Shown here one piece after another: positions 50,024 through 58,855 of a DNA stretch of 64,000 bases. A program made the translations under genes and the position numbers. Numbering within the stretch: the stretch's first letter is position 1; each line of letters starts with the position of its first letter. Location: contig NZ_SRLH01000009.1 in NCBI RefSeq assembly GCF_004745595.1, forward strand, positions 62,001 to 126,000, read 5' to 3'. The DNA comes from Flavobacterium humi (lineage in GTDB: Bacteria; Bacteroidota; Bacteroidia; Flavobacteriales; Flavobacteriaceae). The notes under the pieces are model-generated. The model did not search any database. It saw nothing but the letters and a program-made list of their open reading frames with translations, and was not told where the DNA came from.

Positions 50024-50911
50024 TTAGTTATATCCTTTTAAAGGAATTTCTATGGCATATTTCTTTTTGGCCGGATTGTCTAATTTTTTATCACGCAGCC
50101 ACGGATTGTGGTATTTCAGTATCTTATAGTTGATGCCTTGTGTTTTGGCAAACTGTGCCAGGTCTGTAATAGTGCTGTCTACCTCTATCTTTTTGGTAGG
50201 CAGGTTTTCATACAATTCAGATTTCGGGACATTGAACCCATATTTTACAGGATTTTTCATAATTTCCTTCAGAGCCAAAATCCTAAACACGTAACGCGAG
50301 GTTTCTTCCGTCAGCAACAAATCGTAATAATCATTTACCTGTTGGAATTCTATTTGCTTGGCAATCCCGTTCATCCCACCATTATAAGATGCAGCGGCAA
50401 GTGTCCAGGACCCGAATTTTTCCTTGGCAGAAAGAAAGTACTTGCAGGCCGCTTCCGTCGATTTTTCAAGATGGTAGCGTTCGTCAATGGTTTCCGTCAC
50501 TTCCAGTTTTTTCTCTTTTGCCGTATCAGGCATAAACTGCCAAACACCGCGGGCACCGGATCCGGACACCGCATTCAGCAAAGAACTTTCTATAACGGCC
50601 AGGTATTTGAAATCATCCGGGACATTGTATTTTGCCAGGATAGGTTCGATGACAGGAAAAGCCTTGTTCGCCCTTTTTATGATTAGTATAGTAGAAGAAT
50701 GCAGGTTTTCATTCACCAAAAGCTCCCTGTCCATCCTTTCCCGGACATCATAAATATGCAATGGTGTTTTTTCCCCGGCAAAATCAATAGAATCCGGAAG
50801 GACAGCCGAAACAACCTTATCCGGGTTTGTACTGAATGTGGTTGCGTTAATCAATATTCCGCTTATCCCGATCAACGAAACAAGCAATGCCGCTTTTTTT
50901 ATCATTTCCAT
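50024..50911 (-). CDS. Lytic transglycosylase (SLT domain)
   Basis: A 295-residue periplasmic protein with an N-terminal hydrophobic signal or anchor (AALLVSLIGISGILI). The SLT domain shows the catalytic Glu in FKYLAVIESSLLNAVSGSGA, then RGVWQFMPDTAKE and LAAASYNGGMNGIAKQ, as in MltD-type enzymes that cleave peptidoglycan glycan strands. No LysM domain is present; the C-terminal ~70 residues (VDSTITDLAQFAKTQGINYK) resemble a single degenerate LysM. It is the first gene of a pair with the TauE-like gene. Confidence 0.92.
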   Translation of the reverse strand: MEMIKKAALLVSLIGISGILINATTFSTNPDKVVSAVLPDSIDFAGEKTPLHIYDVRERMDRELLVNENLHSSTILIIKRANKAFPVIEPILAKYNVPDDFKYLAVIESSLLNAVSGSGARGVWQFMPDTAKEKKLEVTETIDERYHLEKSTEAACKYFLSAKEKFGSWTLAAASYNGGMNGIAKQIEFQQVNDYYDLLLTEETSRYVFRILALKEIMKNPVKYGFNVPKSELYENLPTKKIEVDSTITDLAQFAKTQGINYKILKYHNPWLRDKKLDNPAKKKYAIEIPLKGYN

Positions 50912-50950
50912 GTGCTTCTCTTTAAAATGTAAAAGTAATAAATGCCGGCC

Positions 50951-51607
50951 TTATTTCAGGATGATTTCGGGCAAATTGCTGTTAAACCACCGAAACCGGT
51001 TCAGGATCATCATATGTGTCCCGCCGTCAATCCTGATATAATCCTTGATGTTTTTAGCAGGGAAAACCTCATCCGCATCACCATGGATGTGGATGATTTC
51101 GCCGTCGGCTTGCTTCCGGTCCCAGTTCAGGACATTTTCAATCGCCCAGTCCAGGTATTTTTTATCGTTGACCGAAAGATAGGTTTTGTAAAGCTCCAAC
51201 CGTTTTTTTATCAATTCGCCCTGTCCGTATTTGAGCAAAAACTCAACGTGCGAGATCAGGCTGGTCGGGATGAGTTTATAGGCTTTTGTATTTTTGGCCA
51301 GTTTCATCCGCATGGGGAATTCGGTATTGCATTTCACGCTCGAAATGATGATTGTTTTCCTGAACTTTTTTATCCTTGCCATTTCCTGCACCAGGATACC
51401 GCCAAAAGAAACGCCAATCAGGACGGCATCTTCATGCTTTATTTCGGCTGTCATCCTTTGGGCATAATGCGCAAGCGTCTCTTTGTTCTCGGGCAGGAAC
51501 CATTCCAGCAAATGCATTTCAAAGTGTTCTTCAGGTAATTTTATCCGTTCAAAAATCTTGGAACTTGCAGCCATTCCCGGCATAAAATAGACGTGGGTCT
51601 TACTCAT
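50951..51607 (-). CDS. Alpha/beta hydrolase
   Basis: A 218-residue cytoplasmic alpha/beta hydrolase. VYFMPGMAASSKIFERI is the oxyanion-hole region, VLIGVSFGGILVQEMARIKK holds the nucleophile elbow (GVSFGG, Ser), and IHIHGDADEVFPAKNI and DGGTHMMILNRF supply the acid and His. The small size and absence of a lid suggest an esterase- or BioH-like enzyme of unknown substrate. It is transcribed in the same direction as the transglycosylase gene with a 39-bp gap. Confidence 0.88.
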   Translation of the reverse strand: MSKTHVYFMPGMAASSKIFERIKLPEEHFEMHLLEWFLPENKETLAHYAQRMTAEIKHEDAVLIGVSFGGILVQEMARIKKFRKTIIISSVKCNTEFPMRMKLAKNTKAYKLIPTSLISHVEFLLKYGQGELIKKRLELYKTYLSVNDKKYLDWAIENVLNWDRKQADGEIIHIHGDADEVFPAKNIKDYIRIDGGTHMMILNRFRWFNSNLPEIILK

Positions 51608-51645
51608 TATTTAACTCTTTTATAGCAAAGCCGGTTAATTATTCT

Positions 51646-51653
51646 TAATTTTG
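51646..51653 (+). promoter_or_regulatory. -7 element of the YjdJ-type gene
   Basis: TAATTTTG matches TAnnTTTG. The transcript would start near 51660, leaving both candidate starts (51687 and 51714) possible. Confidence 0.45.
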
Positions 51654-51713
51654 TATAAAAATAATCCATTTGACTGACTTGTCTCTATGGTCAATATTAT
51701 TTTTTCGAAAAAT

Positions 51714-51998
51714 ATGGAAATTAAAGACAATACTTTCTCGAGGCAGTTTGAAGCCTTATCTGACGGCAAACTCGTTACCGTTGAATATTCTTTCCAGGAA
51801 AAGAAGATCTTTCTAACCAAAATGAGCGTTCCTGAAAATTTCGACAACGAAGAATTCATCACCGATTTCTTAAAAGACATCATGGCCATTGCTGTGGAAA
51901 GGAAATTAAAAGTAGTGCCTATTTTACCAAAAATAGCCGCTTTTTTCAAGAAAAACCCCGTCTACAAAGAATTGCTTCCTCCGGGGATCAGGATATAA
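51714..51998 (+). CDS. Short GNAT-fold N-acetyltransferase, YjdJ/PF14542 type
   Basis: A 94-residue protein (103 if the in-frame ATG at 51687 is used; MEIKDNTFSRQFEALSDGKL fits the family better). VTVEYSFQEKKIFLTKMSVP and IAVERKLKVVPILPKIAAFF match the minimal acetyltransferase family, which binds acetyl-CoA but whose acceptor is unknown. A terminator follows at 52005. Confidence 0.88.
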   Translation: MEIKDNTFSRQFEALSDGKLVTVEYSFQEKKIFLTKMSVPENFDNEEFITDFLKDIMAIAVERKLKVVPILPKIAAFFKKNPVYKELLPPGIRI

Positions 51999-52004
51999 AT
52001 AAGC

Positions 52005-52037
52005 AAAGCCGTTCTGTTTTTGGAACGGCTTTTTTGT
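52005..52037 (+). terminator. Intrinsic terminator
   Basis: AAGCCGTTC and GAACGGCTT pair around TGTTTTTG and are followed by TTTTTGTTTTTT. Confidence 0.88.
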
Positions 52038-52066
52038 TTTTTGGAAAAAACATATATCTTTAGTCC

Positions 52067-52408
52067 ATGAGTTCAGAAGAGACAAATCATAAAATCATCG
52101 AATTTTTCGAAAACATCGAAAAGTATTATGGCTGCAAAACCGAAATAACGGAAGGCCTGACTACCGAGGTCAATACCATTGACGCCGACCACACTACCTG
52201 GAACCTGTCGGAATTTACGCTGATCCGTTCCGCATACCGCAACAACGGCGGGAAATTCATGCTCGAAGGTGACACGACCTATTACGAAATAGATGCCACA
52301 TCAATCATTGTGCTGAACGAACCGGGCCGCAACAAATTTGAGTTTATCGAACAATATGGGGACAATGTATTCCGGGTAACCAAAATCAGGTTCCACTATA
52401 AATATTAA
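52067..52408 (+). CDS. Hypothetical protein, 113 residues
   Basis: A small, acidic cytoplasmic protein without signal peptide or membrane segment. The N-terminus is helical (HKIIEFFENIEKYYG), and the rest looks like beta strands (WNLSEFTLIRSAYRNNGGKF; TTYYEIDATSIIVLNEPGRN). I do not recognise a family. Its last four bases overlap the convergent mtaB gene, and the close packing supports that it is a real gene. Confidence 0.72.
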   Translation: MSSEETNHKIIEFFENIEKYYGCKTEITEGLTTEVNTIDADHTTWNLSEFTLIRSAYRNNGGKFMLEGDTTYYEIDATSIIVLNEPGRNKFEFIEQYGDNVFRVTKIRFHYKY

Positions 52409-53733
52409 GCTTCGACGTTCAGGAATTCCATCCTGACCATTCCGTCATCATCAATCCTGGTTAGGGTTATATCGTGCAAAGTATTGACCAGTTCAGGGTT
52501 CCAAGGTGTTTTTACCTTGACATAATTCTCAGTGAATCCGTGGATATAGCCTTCTTTATTTTCTCCTTCAAATAAAACCGTCCTGTCTGTTCCGATTTGG
52601 CTTTCATAAAAAGCACGTCTTTTTTTAACCGACAGCCCGCGTAGCATTTTGCTTCTTTTGGCACGGACATTCCCGGGCACAACCCCTTCCATGGCAGCGG
52701 CTTCTGTATTGTCCCTTTCGGAATAGGTAAAAACATGCAGGTAGGAAATAGGCAACTCGTTCAGGAAATTATAGGTTTCCAAAAACAACTCGTCTGTTTC
52801 GCCGGGAAAACCTACGATAACATCCACACCAATGCAGGCGTGGGGCATCACTTCCCGGATTTTTGCCACACGGTCAAAATACAGCTCGCGCAGGTAACGG
52901 CGTTTCATTTTCTTGAGGATCGTATTGCTTCCGGACTGTAGCGGAATATGGAAATGCGGCACAAAAGTCCTGCTTTTGGACACAAAATCTATGGTTTCGT
53001 TTTTCAATAAGTTTGGTTCGATGGAAGATATCCGCAAGCGCTCAATCCCTTCCACTTCATCCAGGTTCTGGACCAATTCGTAAAAAGTATGCTCGTGTTT
53101 TTTGTTCCCGAATTCCCCTTTTCCGTAATCCCCGATATTCACACCGGTAAGTACGATTTCCTTAATGCCCTGTTGTGAAATCTCTTTGGCATTTTTCAGG
53201 ACATTTTCCATCGTATCGCTTCGTGAAATACCACGGGCCAAAGGAATCGTGCAATAGGTGCATTTATAGTCGCATCCGTCCTGAACTTTCAAAAAGGCAC
53301 GTGTCCGGTCCCCGATGGAATAACTCCCAACGTAGAAATCCGCCTCCTCGATTTCGCAGGAATGCACTTCTCCCATATCGTTTTTGGACAAATCATTGAT
53401 ATAATCGGTGATTTTAAACTTCTCCGTAGCGCCCAGGACTAAATCCACTCCGTCAACATCGGCCAATTCTTCAGGCTTGAGCTGTGCATAACAGCCCACA
53501 GCGGCCACAAATGCCTTCTCATTGAGCTTCATGGCTTTTTTGACAATCTGCTTGAACTGCTTATCAGCATTTTCGGTAACGGAACAGGTATTGATGACAT
53601 AGATATCTGCCACCTCTTCAAAATCGACACGTTCGAAACCTTCTTCCTGAAAGTTTCTCGCAATGGTTGATGTTTCTGAAAAATTCAGTTTACAACCCAA
53701 GGTATAAAAAGCAACTTTTTTCTTGTTTTCCAT
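52405..53733 (-). CDS. mtaB: tRNA ms2t6A37 methylthiotransferase MtaB
   Basis: A 442-residue radical SAM enzyme that adds a methylthio group to t6A at position 37 of tRNAs. The N-terminal UPF0004 domain has KVAFYTLGCKLNFSETS with cluster Cys, and NTCSVTENAD and VGCYAQLKPEEL supply the others. The radical SAM motif is VQDGCDYKCTYCTIPLARG (CxxxCxxC). A TRAM-like C-terminal region is present. FYTLGCKLNFSET is the MtaB version rather than the MiaB version. A TAAATTTG -7 element lies upstream. Confidence 0.95.
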   Translation of the reverse strand: MENKKKVAFYTLGCKLNFSETSTIARNFQEEGFERVDFEEVADIYVINTCSVTENADKQFKQIVKKAMKLNEKAFVAAVGCYAQLKPEELADVDGVDLVLGATEKFKITDYINDLSKNDMGEVHSCEIEEADFYVGSYSIGDRTRAFLKVQDGCDYKCTYCTIPLARGISRSDTMENVLKNAKEISQQGIKEIVLTGVNIGDYGKGEFGNKKHEHTFYELVQNLDEVEGIERLRISSIEPNLLKNETIDFVSKSRTFVPHFHIPLQSGSNTILKKMKRRYLRELYFDRVAKIREVMPHACIGVDVIVGFPGETDELFLETYNFLNELPISYLHVFTYSERDNTEAAAMEGVVPGNVRAKRSKMLRGLSVKKRRAFYESQIGTDRTVLFEGENKEGYIHGFTENYVKVKTPWNPELVNTLHDITLTRIDDDGMVRMEFLNVEA

Positions 53734-53777
53734 AAAAATCCTTAACCAATGAAATCGTTGTCAAAAAATTAAGTGCG

Positions 53778-53785
53778 CAAATTTA
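53778..53785 (-). promoter_or_regulatory. -7 element of mtaB
   Basis: Minus-strand TAAATTTG is an exact TAnnTTTG match about 45 bases before the mtaB start. Confidence 0.5.
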
Positions 53786-53888
53786 AGTACAAAAATCGGT
53801 TTGAAAAAATTAATAAAAAACTATATATCAATAATTTACATTATAAAAATCATCCAACAGCCATTTATTACGCCCCAAAACGCCAATT

Positions 53889-54060
53889 ACCACGTTACCC
53901 GACGTGGTGTTTGGCGTTGGATAACGTGGTATTTGACGTTCCGGACGTGGTCTACCACGTTATAGGACGTGGTCTTTGGCGTTCCGAACGTCATTTTTGA
54001 CGGTAGACAACGTGGTACTTGACGTTCCGGACGTGGTCTACCACGTTATATGACGTGGTA
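53889..54060. repeat. ACGT-centred palindromic array
   Basis: About eight ~22-bp periods, each with an ACGTGGT half and an ACGTT half spaced alternately about 12 and 10 bases (for example TTGACGTTCCGGACGTGGTC then TACCACGTTATA). Two stretches from 53928 and 54020 are nearly identical. It fills most of the gap between mtaB and aspA (53734-54067). It is GC-richer than the flanks, has no coding frame, and is unlike the GATGTAATT arrays except in period. Confidence 0.85.
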
Positions 54061-54067
54061 AATGGAC

Positions 54068-55474
54068 CTATTTGAGTTCTTTGGGAGCCAGCATGTTTTC
54101 CGGGTTTAGGATATCGTCCAGCTGTTCTTTGGAAAGGATCTGGTGTTCCAACACCAAATTGTAAACGCTTTTCCCGGTTTCCAAAGCTTCTTTGGCAATT
54201 TTTGTACTGTTCTTGTACCCGATATGAGGATTTAAAGCCGTCACGATACCGATACTATGCAAGACCATTTCACGGCAGTGTGCTTCGTTTGCGGTAATAC
54301 CATCGATACACCTGGTGCGCAGGGTATCCATTCCGTTGGCCAGTAAAGCCATCGATTCCATAATGGCATACGTCAGGACCGGCTCCATTACATTGAGCTG
54401 CAACTGTCCTGCTTCGGCCGCCATGGTTACGGTCAAATCGTTTCCTATAACACGGTAACAAACCTGGTTCATTACTTCGGGGATAACCGGATTTACTTTT
54501 CCCGGCATAATGGAAGAGCCCGGTTGCATTGGCGGCAGGTTGATTTCATTCAGTCCGCATCTTGGCCCGGAAGAAAGCAAACGCAAATCATTGCATATTT
54601 TGGAAATCTTGATGGCCATTCTTTTAAGTGCCGAAGAATAAATCACGTAAGAACCTGTATCCGGTGTGGCTTCGATTAAATTGGGTGCCGAAACAATAGC
54701 CAGCCCGGTTACTTTGGCCAAATTTTCGGCACATAACTTCGCATAGCCCGGAGCGGCGTTCAATCCTGTCCCAATGGCCGTAGCGCCCATATTGGTTTCC
54801 AGGAACAAATTGGAATTTTGTGTCAGCCGGTCGATTTCCTCTTCGAGCGTAGCAGCAAAAGCCTCAAATTCCTGGCCCAATGTCATCGGAACCGCATCCT
54901 ACAGCTGTGTCCGCCCCATTTTAAGCACATGCTTGAATTCTTCTCCCTTGTTACGGAAAGACTGGATCAATTCCTTAAGGTGCCCGATCAGTTTCATATT
55001 CGAATGGATGCCAGCCACACGGATGGAAGTCGGGTAAGCATCATTTGTAGACTGTGATAAATTGACATGGTCGTTCGGCGAGCAATACTGGTATTCCCCT
55101 TTTTGATATCCCATGAGTTCCAAAGCCCTGTTGGCCAAGACTTCATTGATGTTCATATTGGTAGATGTCCCGGCGCCGCCCTGAATCATATCGATAGGGA
55201 ACTCCTTGTCGAATTTGCCGGTAATGACTTCTTTGGCGGCATCTACAATGGCATTTTTCAGTTTTTCTTCCAGCAATCCCAGTTGGAAATTGGTTTCGGC
55301 AGCGGCCCATTTTACATACGCCAGCCCTTTTATAAATTCCGGGTATTGGTATAATTTAACTCCCGAAATATGGAAATTGTCCATAGCCCGTTGGGTCTGA
55401 ATACCATAGTAAGCATTGGCAGGAACCTGCATATCACCCAGTAAGTCGTTTTCTGTTCTGTACATGATTTTCAA
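54068..55474 (-). pseudogene. aspA: Aspartate ammonia-lyase interrupted by one in-frame amber codon
   Basis: The full frame would encode 468 residues (E. coli AspA has 478) converting aspartate to fumarate and ammonia. MYRTENDLLGDMQVPANAYY, then GAGTSTNMNINEVLANRALE and [19 protein letters not shown] (the flexible catalytic loop with its Ser) identify AspA rather than FumC. Codon 192 (54899-54901) is TAG where relatives have Gln in [19 protein letters not shown] single C-to-T change in CAG explains it, and both halves are otherwise intact and in frame. TAG ends other genes here (for example at 20102), so reassignment is unlikely. It may be a recent null mutation or a sequence error; without readthrough no active enzyme is made. 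Confidence 0.92.
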
Positions 55475-55492
55475 AAATTAAGAGAATAAATT

Positions 55493-55530
55493 TACAAAAA
55501 AAACCACGACTGCCCGGGCAATCGTGGTGT
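55493..55530 (-). terminator. Terminator of the GlmU-like gene
   Basis: ACCACGATTGCCCGGGCAGT and CGTGGT form a hairpin on the minus strand, followed by TTTTTTTT. It ends the GlmU-like transcript 20 bases before the aspA start. Confidence 0.9.
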
Positions 55531-55552
55531 TATAATTTGCTTAAAGTTTCGC

Positions 55553-56728
55553 TTATTCTTTTCGCCATTTTTTGGTTTCCTCGAAAACATGCTCCAGGAT
55601 CCGGGCATCTTCTTCCGAGAATTCTACATGGCGGCGTGACATGACAACCTTGGCTACTTCAAATGCTTTTTTAGTCAGGTAGGTGGTAAACCCCGAAGCG
55701 CCTCCCCAGGAAAAGCTAGGCACGAAATTGCGCGGAAAGCCACTGCCGAAAATATTGGCACTCACTCCTACCACAGTCCCGGTATTAAACATCGTGTTGA
55801 TGCCGCATTTGCTATGGTCTCCCATCATCAGGCCGCAAAATTGCAGTCCTGTCCTGGCGAAATTCTCGGTTTCGTAACTCCATAACTTCACTTCCTCATA
55901 ATTGTTTTTCAGGTTGGAATTATTACTGTCTGCACCAATATTGCACCATTCGCCCAGTACGGAATTCCCTAAAAACCCATCGTGGCCTTTATTGGAATAC
56001 CCAAAAAGCACCGAATTGTTAACTTCTCCGCCAATTCTCGAATGTGGGCCAACCGTTGTGGCGCCATATACTTTGGTTGCCAGTTTTACCTGAGCTTCTT
56101 CGCAGAGTGCAAACGGCCCACGGATTACGGAACCTTCCATTATTTCGGCATTTTTACCGATATAAATAGGTCCGGTGGAAGCATTTAATGTTACGAATTC
56201 CAGCTTGGCGCCTTCTTCGATAAAAATATTTTCCGGCGAAAGCACATTTACTGATTTAGGGATCGGTTGCGAGTTCCTTCCTTCTGTAATCAATTCGAAA
56301 TCCTCGCGCAAAGCCGCATCGTTTTTGGCAAAAATATCCCAGGTATGCTCAATTTTGATGCAGTCCTCATTGAATTCTATGATTTCATAAGTGTCAAAAT
56401 CGACTTCTTCCTGAGTATCATGGGTATAAAAAGCCACGACTTCGTCCCCACGGAAAATGGCCTGGTTCGCTTCCAGGCTCCTCACCATTTCCGACAAGAC
56501 ATCATTAGGCAGGAAAGAAGCATTGATCATGACATTTTCCTCCATTTCAACCATAGGGAATTTCTCCATCAGGTATTCTTCAGTCAGTGTGGTTGTGGTA
56601 TAGCCGAGGTATTTTTCCCATTTCTCACGGATGGTAAGGATCCCGATACGGATATCGGCAACCGGGCGTGTAAATGTAAAAGGGAGCAGCGCGTTACGGA
56701 CAGTGCCGTCAAAAAGTATATAGTTCAT
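55553..56728 (-). CDS. GlmU-like left-handed beta-helix protein
   Basis: A 391-residue protein. The N-terminal part (NYILFDGTVRNALLPFTFTR; PVADIRIGILTIREKWEKYL) is a shortened nucleotidyltransferase-like region of the Bacteroidetes GlmU family. Residues from about 170 contain hexapeptide repeats (YIGKNAEIMEGSVIRGPFAL; STGPIYIG; GPHSRIGGEVNNSVLFGYSN) forming a left-handed beta-helix acyltransferase-type domain. It may be a sugar-phosphate nucleotidyl- or acetyltransferase, but classic GlmU catalytic motifs are not obvious. A strong terminator follows. Confidence 0.85.
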   Translation of the reverse strand: MNYILFDGTVRNALLPFTFTRPVADIRIGILTIREKWEKYLGYTTTTLTEEYLMEKFPMVEMEENVMINASFLPNDVLSEMVRSLEANQAIFRGDEVVAFYTHDTQEEVDFDTYEIIEFNEDCIKIEHTWDIFAKNDAALREDFELITEGRNSQPIPKSVNVLSPENIFIEEGAKLEFVTLNASTGPIYIGKNAEIMEGSVIRGPFALCEEAQVKLATKVYGATTVGPHSRIGGEVNNSVLFGYSNKGHDGFLGNSVLGEWCNIGADSNNSNLKNNYEEVKLWSYETENFARTGLQFCGLMMGDHSKCGINTMFNTGTVVGVSANIFGSGFPRNFVPSFSWGGASGFTTYLTKKAFEVAKVVMSRRHVEFSEEDARILEHVFEETKKWRKE

Positions 56729-56805
56729 TTTTAGCGTGTTTGATAATTGGATTGTTTTGCCAACCGAAAACCAAAGTTACAAAGTTTTCCCACAGGTACA
56801 ACTAA

Positions 56806-56834
56806 AAAAGCCTCTCGTAAAGGAGAGGCTTCTG
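56806..56834 (-). terminator. Terminator of rpmE
   Basis: AAGCCTCTC and GAGAGGCTT pair around CTTTAC on the minus strand and are followed by TTTTTAG. It lies about 20 bases after the L31 stop. Confidence 0.9.
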
Positions 56835-56853
56835 TATAATGTGGAAACAGCGA

Positions 56854-57105
56854 TTATTTGCTGAATTTCGCGTATTTGTTTTTGAATTTATCAATACGTC
56901 CTGCAGTATCGATAAGTTTAGATTTACCTGTGTAGAAAGGGTGTGAAGTTCTTGAGATCTCCATTTTGTACACTGGGTATTCAACACCTTCGTGAGTGAT
57001 AGTTTCTTTAGTTTCTACTGTAGATTTAGTGATAAAAACATCTTCATTCGACATGTCTTTGAAAGCAACTAATCTGTAATTTTCCGGGTGAATTCCTTTT
57101 TTCAT
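56854..57105 (-). CDS. rpmE2: 50S ribosomal protein L31 type B
   Basis: An 83-residue L31. [20 protein letters not shown] and [20 protein letters not shown] with [11 protein letters not shown] identify type B L31. The zinc-binding Cys residues of type A L31 are absent, so it is the zinc-independent form. The start at 57105 is required by the family; an in-frame upstream extension to 57213 overlaps the promoter. It is monocistronic, between a consensus promoter and a hairpin. Confidence 0.98.
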   Translation of the reverse strand: MKKGIHPENYRLVAFKDMSNEDVFITKSTVETKETITHEGVEYPVYKMEISRTSHPFYTGKSKLIDTAGRIDKFKNKYAKFSK

Positions 57106-57210
57106 GATAAATCTTTTATTAATGGTTACTTTCGGTTTTGATGCTTTTTGTTTCAAAAAAGGTATCGACTTACAGTAACTTTTTGGTTTACTTTTTATTA
57201 TTTCAGGGTG

Positions 57211-57239
57211 CAAATGTACAACTATTTTTTTAAAATCAA
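57211..57239 (-). promoter_or_regulatory. rpmE promoter
   Basis: Minus-strand TTG (57237-57239) and TACATTTG (57211-57218) are 18 bases apart, a consensus Bacteroidetes promoter about 105 bases before the start codon. The long leader (57106-57205) has no structure I can name. Confidence 0.7.
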
Positions 57240-57296
57240 ATCATTAAGTAACTTTTTTTGAAACACAGAGACTAATCGTAGATAGAGTAGAATTCT

Positions 57297-57304
57297 TATA
57301 TTTG
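57297..57304 (+). promoter_or_regulatory. -7 element of the DUF4199 operon
   Basis: TATATTTG matches TAnnTTTG exactly, 20 bases before ATG 57325. Confidence 0.6.
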
Positions 57305-57324
57305 CAAATTAAACAAACCTAAAC

Positions 57325-57867
57325 ATGGAAAATCAAAAACCGACTTCGAAACCGCATATTGAATTTGGGCTTTTTTACGGATTGGCAATGATCATATCAT
57401 TTGTGATCGTGTATACTTTACATATGGATCCGGTCGAAAACCCTTTAATTGGGACACTGACCAGTGTTTTTAGTTATTTTGTATTCCCGGTCGCCTTCAT
57501 ATATTTTGGGATTGCGGCTTTCAAGAAAAACAACCAGGGCTTCGCTTCTTTGGGTGAATGCCTGAAAACAGGAGTAGCCATCGCTTTCCTTGGTGCTTTG
57601 GTATTTTCTGTGTTTACCGTAATTTTCAACTATGTTTTTCCGGATTACATGGACGAAATCATAAACCAGACCAGAAGGATCATGCTAAAACAAAACCCGA
57701 ATATGACAAGCGACCAGCTGGAAACTGCCATTGGAATGGTAAAAAAATTCTCTTCGCCGTTATTTGCAGTTCCGATCAGTTTGCTGATGCTGTCTTTCCT
57801 AGGGTTGATTTATTCGACAATTATTGGTCTTATTTTGAGAAAAGACCGACCACAATTTTTACAATAG
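57325..57867 (+). CDS. DUF4199 family membrane protein
   Basis: A 180-residue protein with four hydrophobic segments (FYGLAMIISFVIVYTL; VFSYFVFPVAFIYFGI; VAIAFLGALVFSVFTVIFN; PISLLMLSFLGLIYSTII) and a helical loop of polar residues before the last (IINQTRRIMLKQNPNMTSDQ). This matches DUF4199, a Bacteroidetes-specific family of unknown function. The glycosyltransferase gene starts directly after its stop codon, so the two are translationally coupled. It is the first gene of a four-gene operon. Confidence 0.92.
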   Translation: MENQKPTSKPHIEFGLFYGLAMIISFVIVYTLHMDPVENPLIGTLTSVFSYFVFPVAFIYFGIAAFKKNNQGFASLGECLKTGVAIAFLGALVFSVFTVIFNYVFPDYMDEIINQTRRIMLKQNPNMTSDQLETAIGMVKKFSSPLFAVPISLLMLSFLGLIYSTIIGLILRKDRPQFLQ

Positions 57868-58824
57868 ATGAATATTTCCATAATTATTCCTTTACTCAAC
57901 GAGCAAGAATCGTTGCCAGAACTGACTTCGTGGATCACTAAAGTCATGGATGCCCATAACTTCTCGTATGAAGTTATTTTTATCGATGACGGAAGCACCG
58001 ACGGGTCCTGGCAGACTATCCAACAGCTATCGGATGAGAATCAAAACATAAAAGGCATACGTTTTTTGAGAAATTACGGGAAATCGCAGGCGTTGCATGC
58101 CGGTTTTGCCAAAGCTCAGGGAGACGTAATCATTACCATGGATGCTGACTTGCAGGACAGCCCTGATGAGATCCCGGAATTGTTTGCCATGGTTACCGAG
58201 GAAAATTATGACCTGGTTTCCGGCTGGAAAAAGAAACGCTATGATTCGGTCGTAGCCAAAAACCTGCCGTCAAAATTATTCAATTGGGCAGCCAGGAAGA
58301 CTTCGGGCGTAGAACTGAACGATTTCAACTGCGGATTGAAAGCCTACAAAAAAACCGTCATCAAAAACATCGAAGTTTCGGGCGAAATGCACCGTTACAT
58401 CCCTGTTTTGGCTAAAAATGCCGGGTTTTCGAAAATAGGGGAAAAAGTGGTACTCCACCAGGCAAGGAAATACGGCGAATCAAAATTTGGAATGAGCCGC
58501 TTTATCAATGGTTTCCTGGATTTGATAACCATTTGGTTTTTATCGAAATACGGCAAAAGGCCCATGCACTTATTTGGCGCTTTTGGCGTTTTAATGTTTA
58601 TCATTGGTTTCTTATCGACCTTTTTGATTATTGGAGTAAAATTATTCCGGTTGTCTTTCGGTTACGAAACCATATTGGTAACGAGCAATCCTTTATTTTA
58701 CATTGCGCTCACAGCAATGATCATAGGGACACAATTGTTTTTGGCCGGTTTCCTGGGAGAAATCATTTTAAGGACGAAAAACAATGAAGAAAGATATAAG
58801 ATTGCCACGGAAATCAATCTTTAG
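57868..58824 (+). CDS. Family 2 glycosyltransferase, DPM1/GtrB type
   Basis: A 318-residue membrane glycosyltransferase. SIIIPLLNEQESLPELTSWI opens the GT-A fold, IDDGSTDGSW and MDADLQDSPDEIPEL hold the metal- and nucleotide-sugar-binding Asp residues, and NDFNCGLKAYKK is typical of the polyprenyl-phosphate transferases. Two C-terminal membrane helices (about 230-255 and 268-290) anchor it. It probably transfers a sugar to undecaprenyl phosphate or builds a surface glycan. It starts at the stop codon of the DUF4199 gene. Confidence 0.92.
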   Translation: MNISIIIPLLNEQESLPELTSWITKVMDAHNFSYEVIFIDDGSTDGSWQTIQQLSDENQNIKGIRFLRNYGKSQALHAGFAKAQGDVIITMDADLQDSPDEIPELFAMVTEENYDLVSGWKKKRYDSVVAKNLPSKLFNWAARKTSGVELNDFNCGLKAYKKTVIKNIEVSGEMHRYIPVLAKNAGFSKIGEKVVLHQARKYGESKFGMSRFINGFLDLITIWFLSKYGKRPMHLFGAFGVLMFIIGFLSTFLIIGVKLFRLSFGYETILVTSNPLFYIALTAMIIGTQLFLAGFLGEIILRTKNNEERYKIATEINL

Positions 58825-58855
58825 AATAGCTTATCTGTACTTTTAAATTAAGAAA

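Noticed and set aside
54899..54901. Recoding of TAG (pyrrolysine or reassigned code) in aspA
   Set aside because: TAG is an ordinary stop in nearby genes (for example at 20102 and 15688), and the residue expected here is an ordinary Gln.
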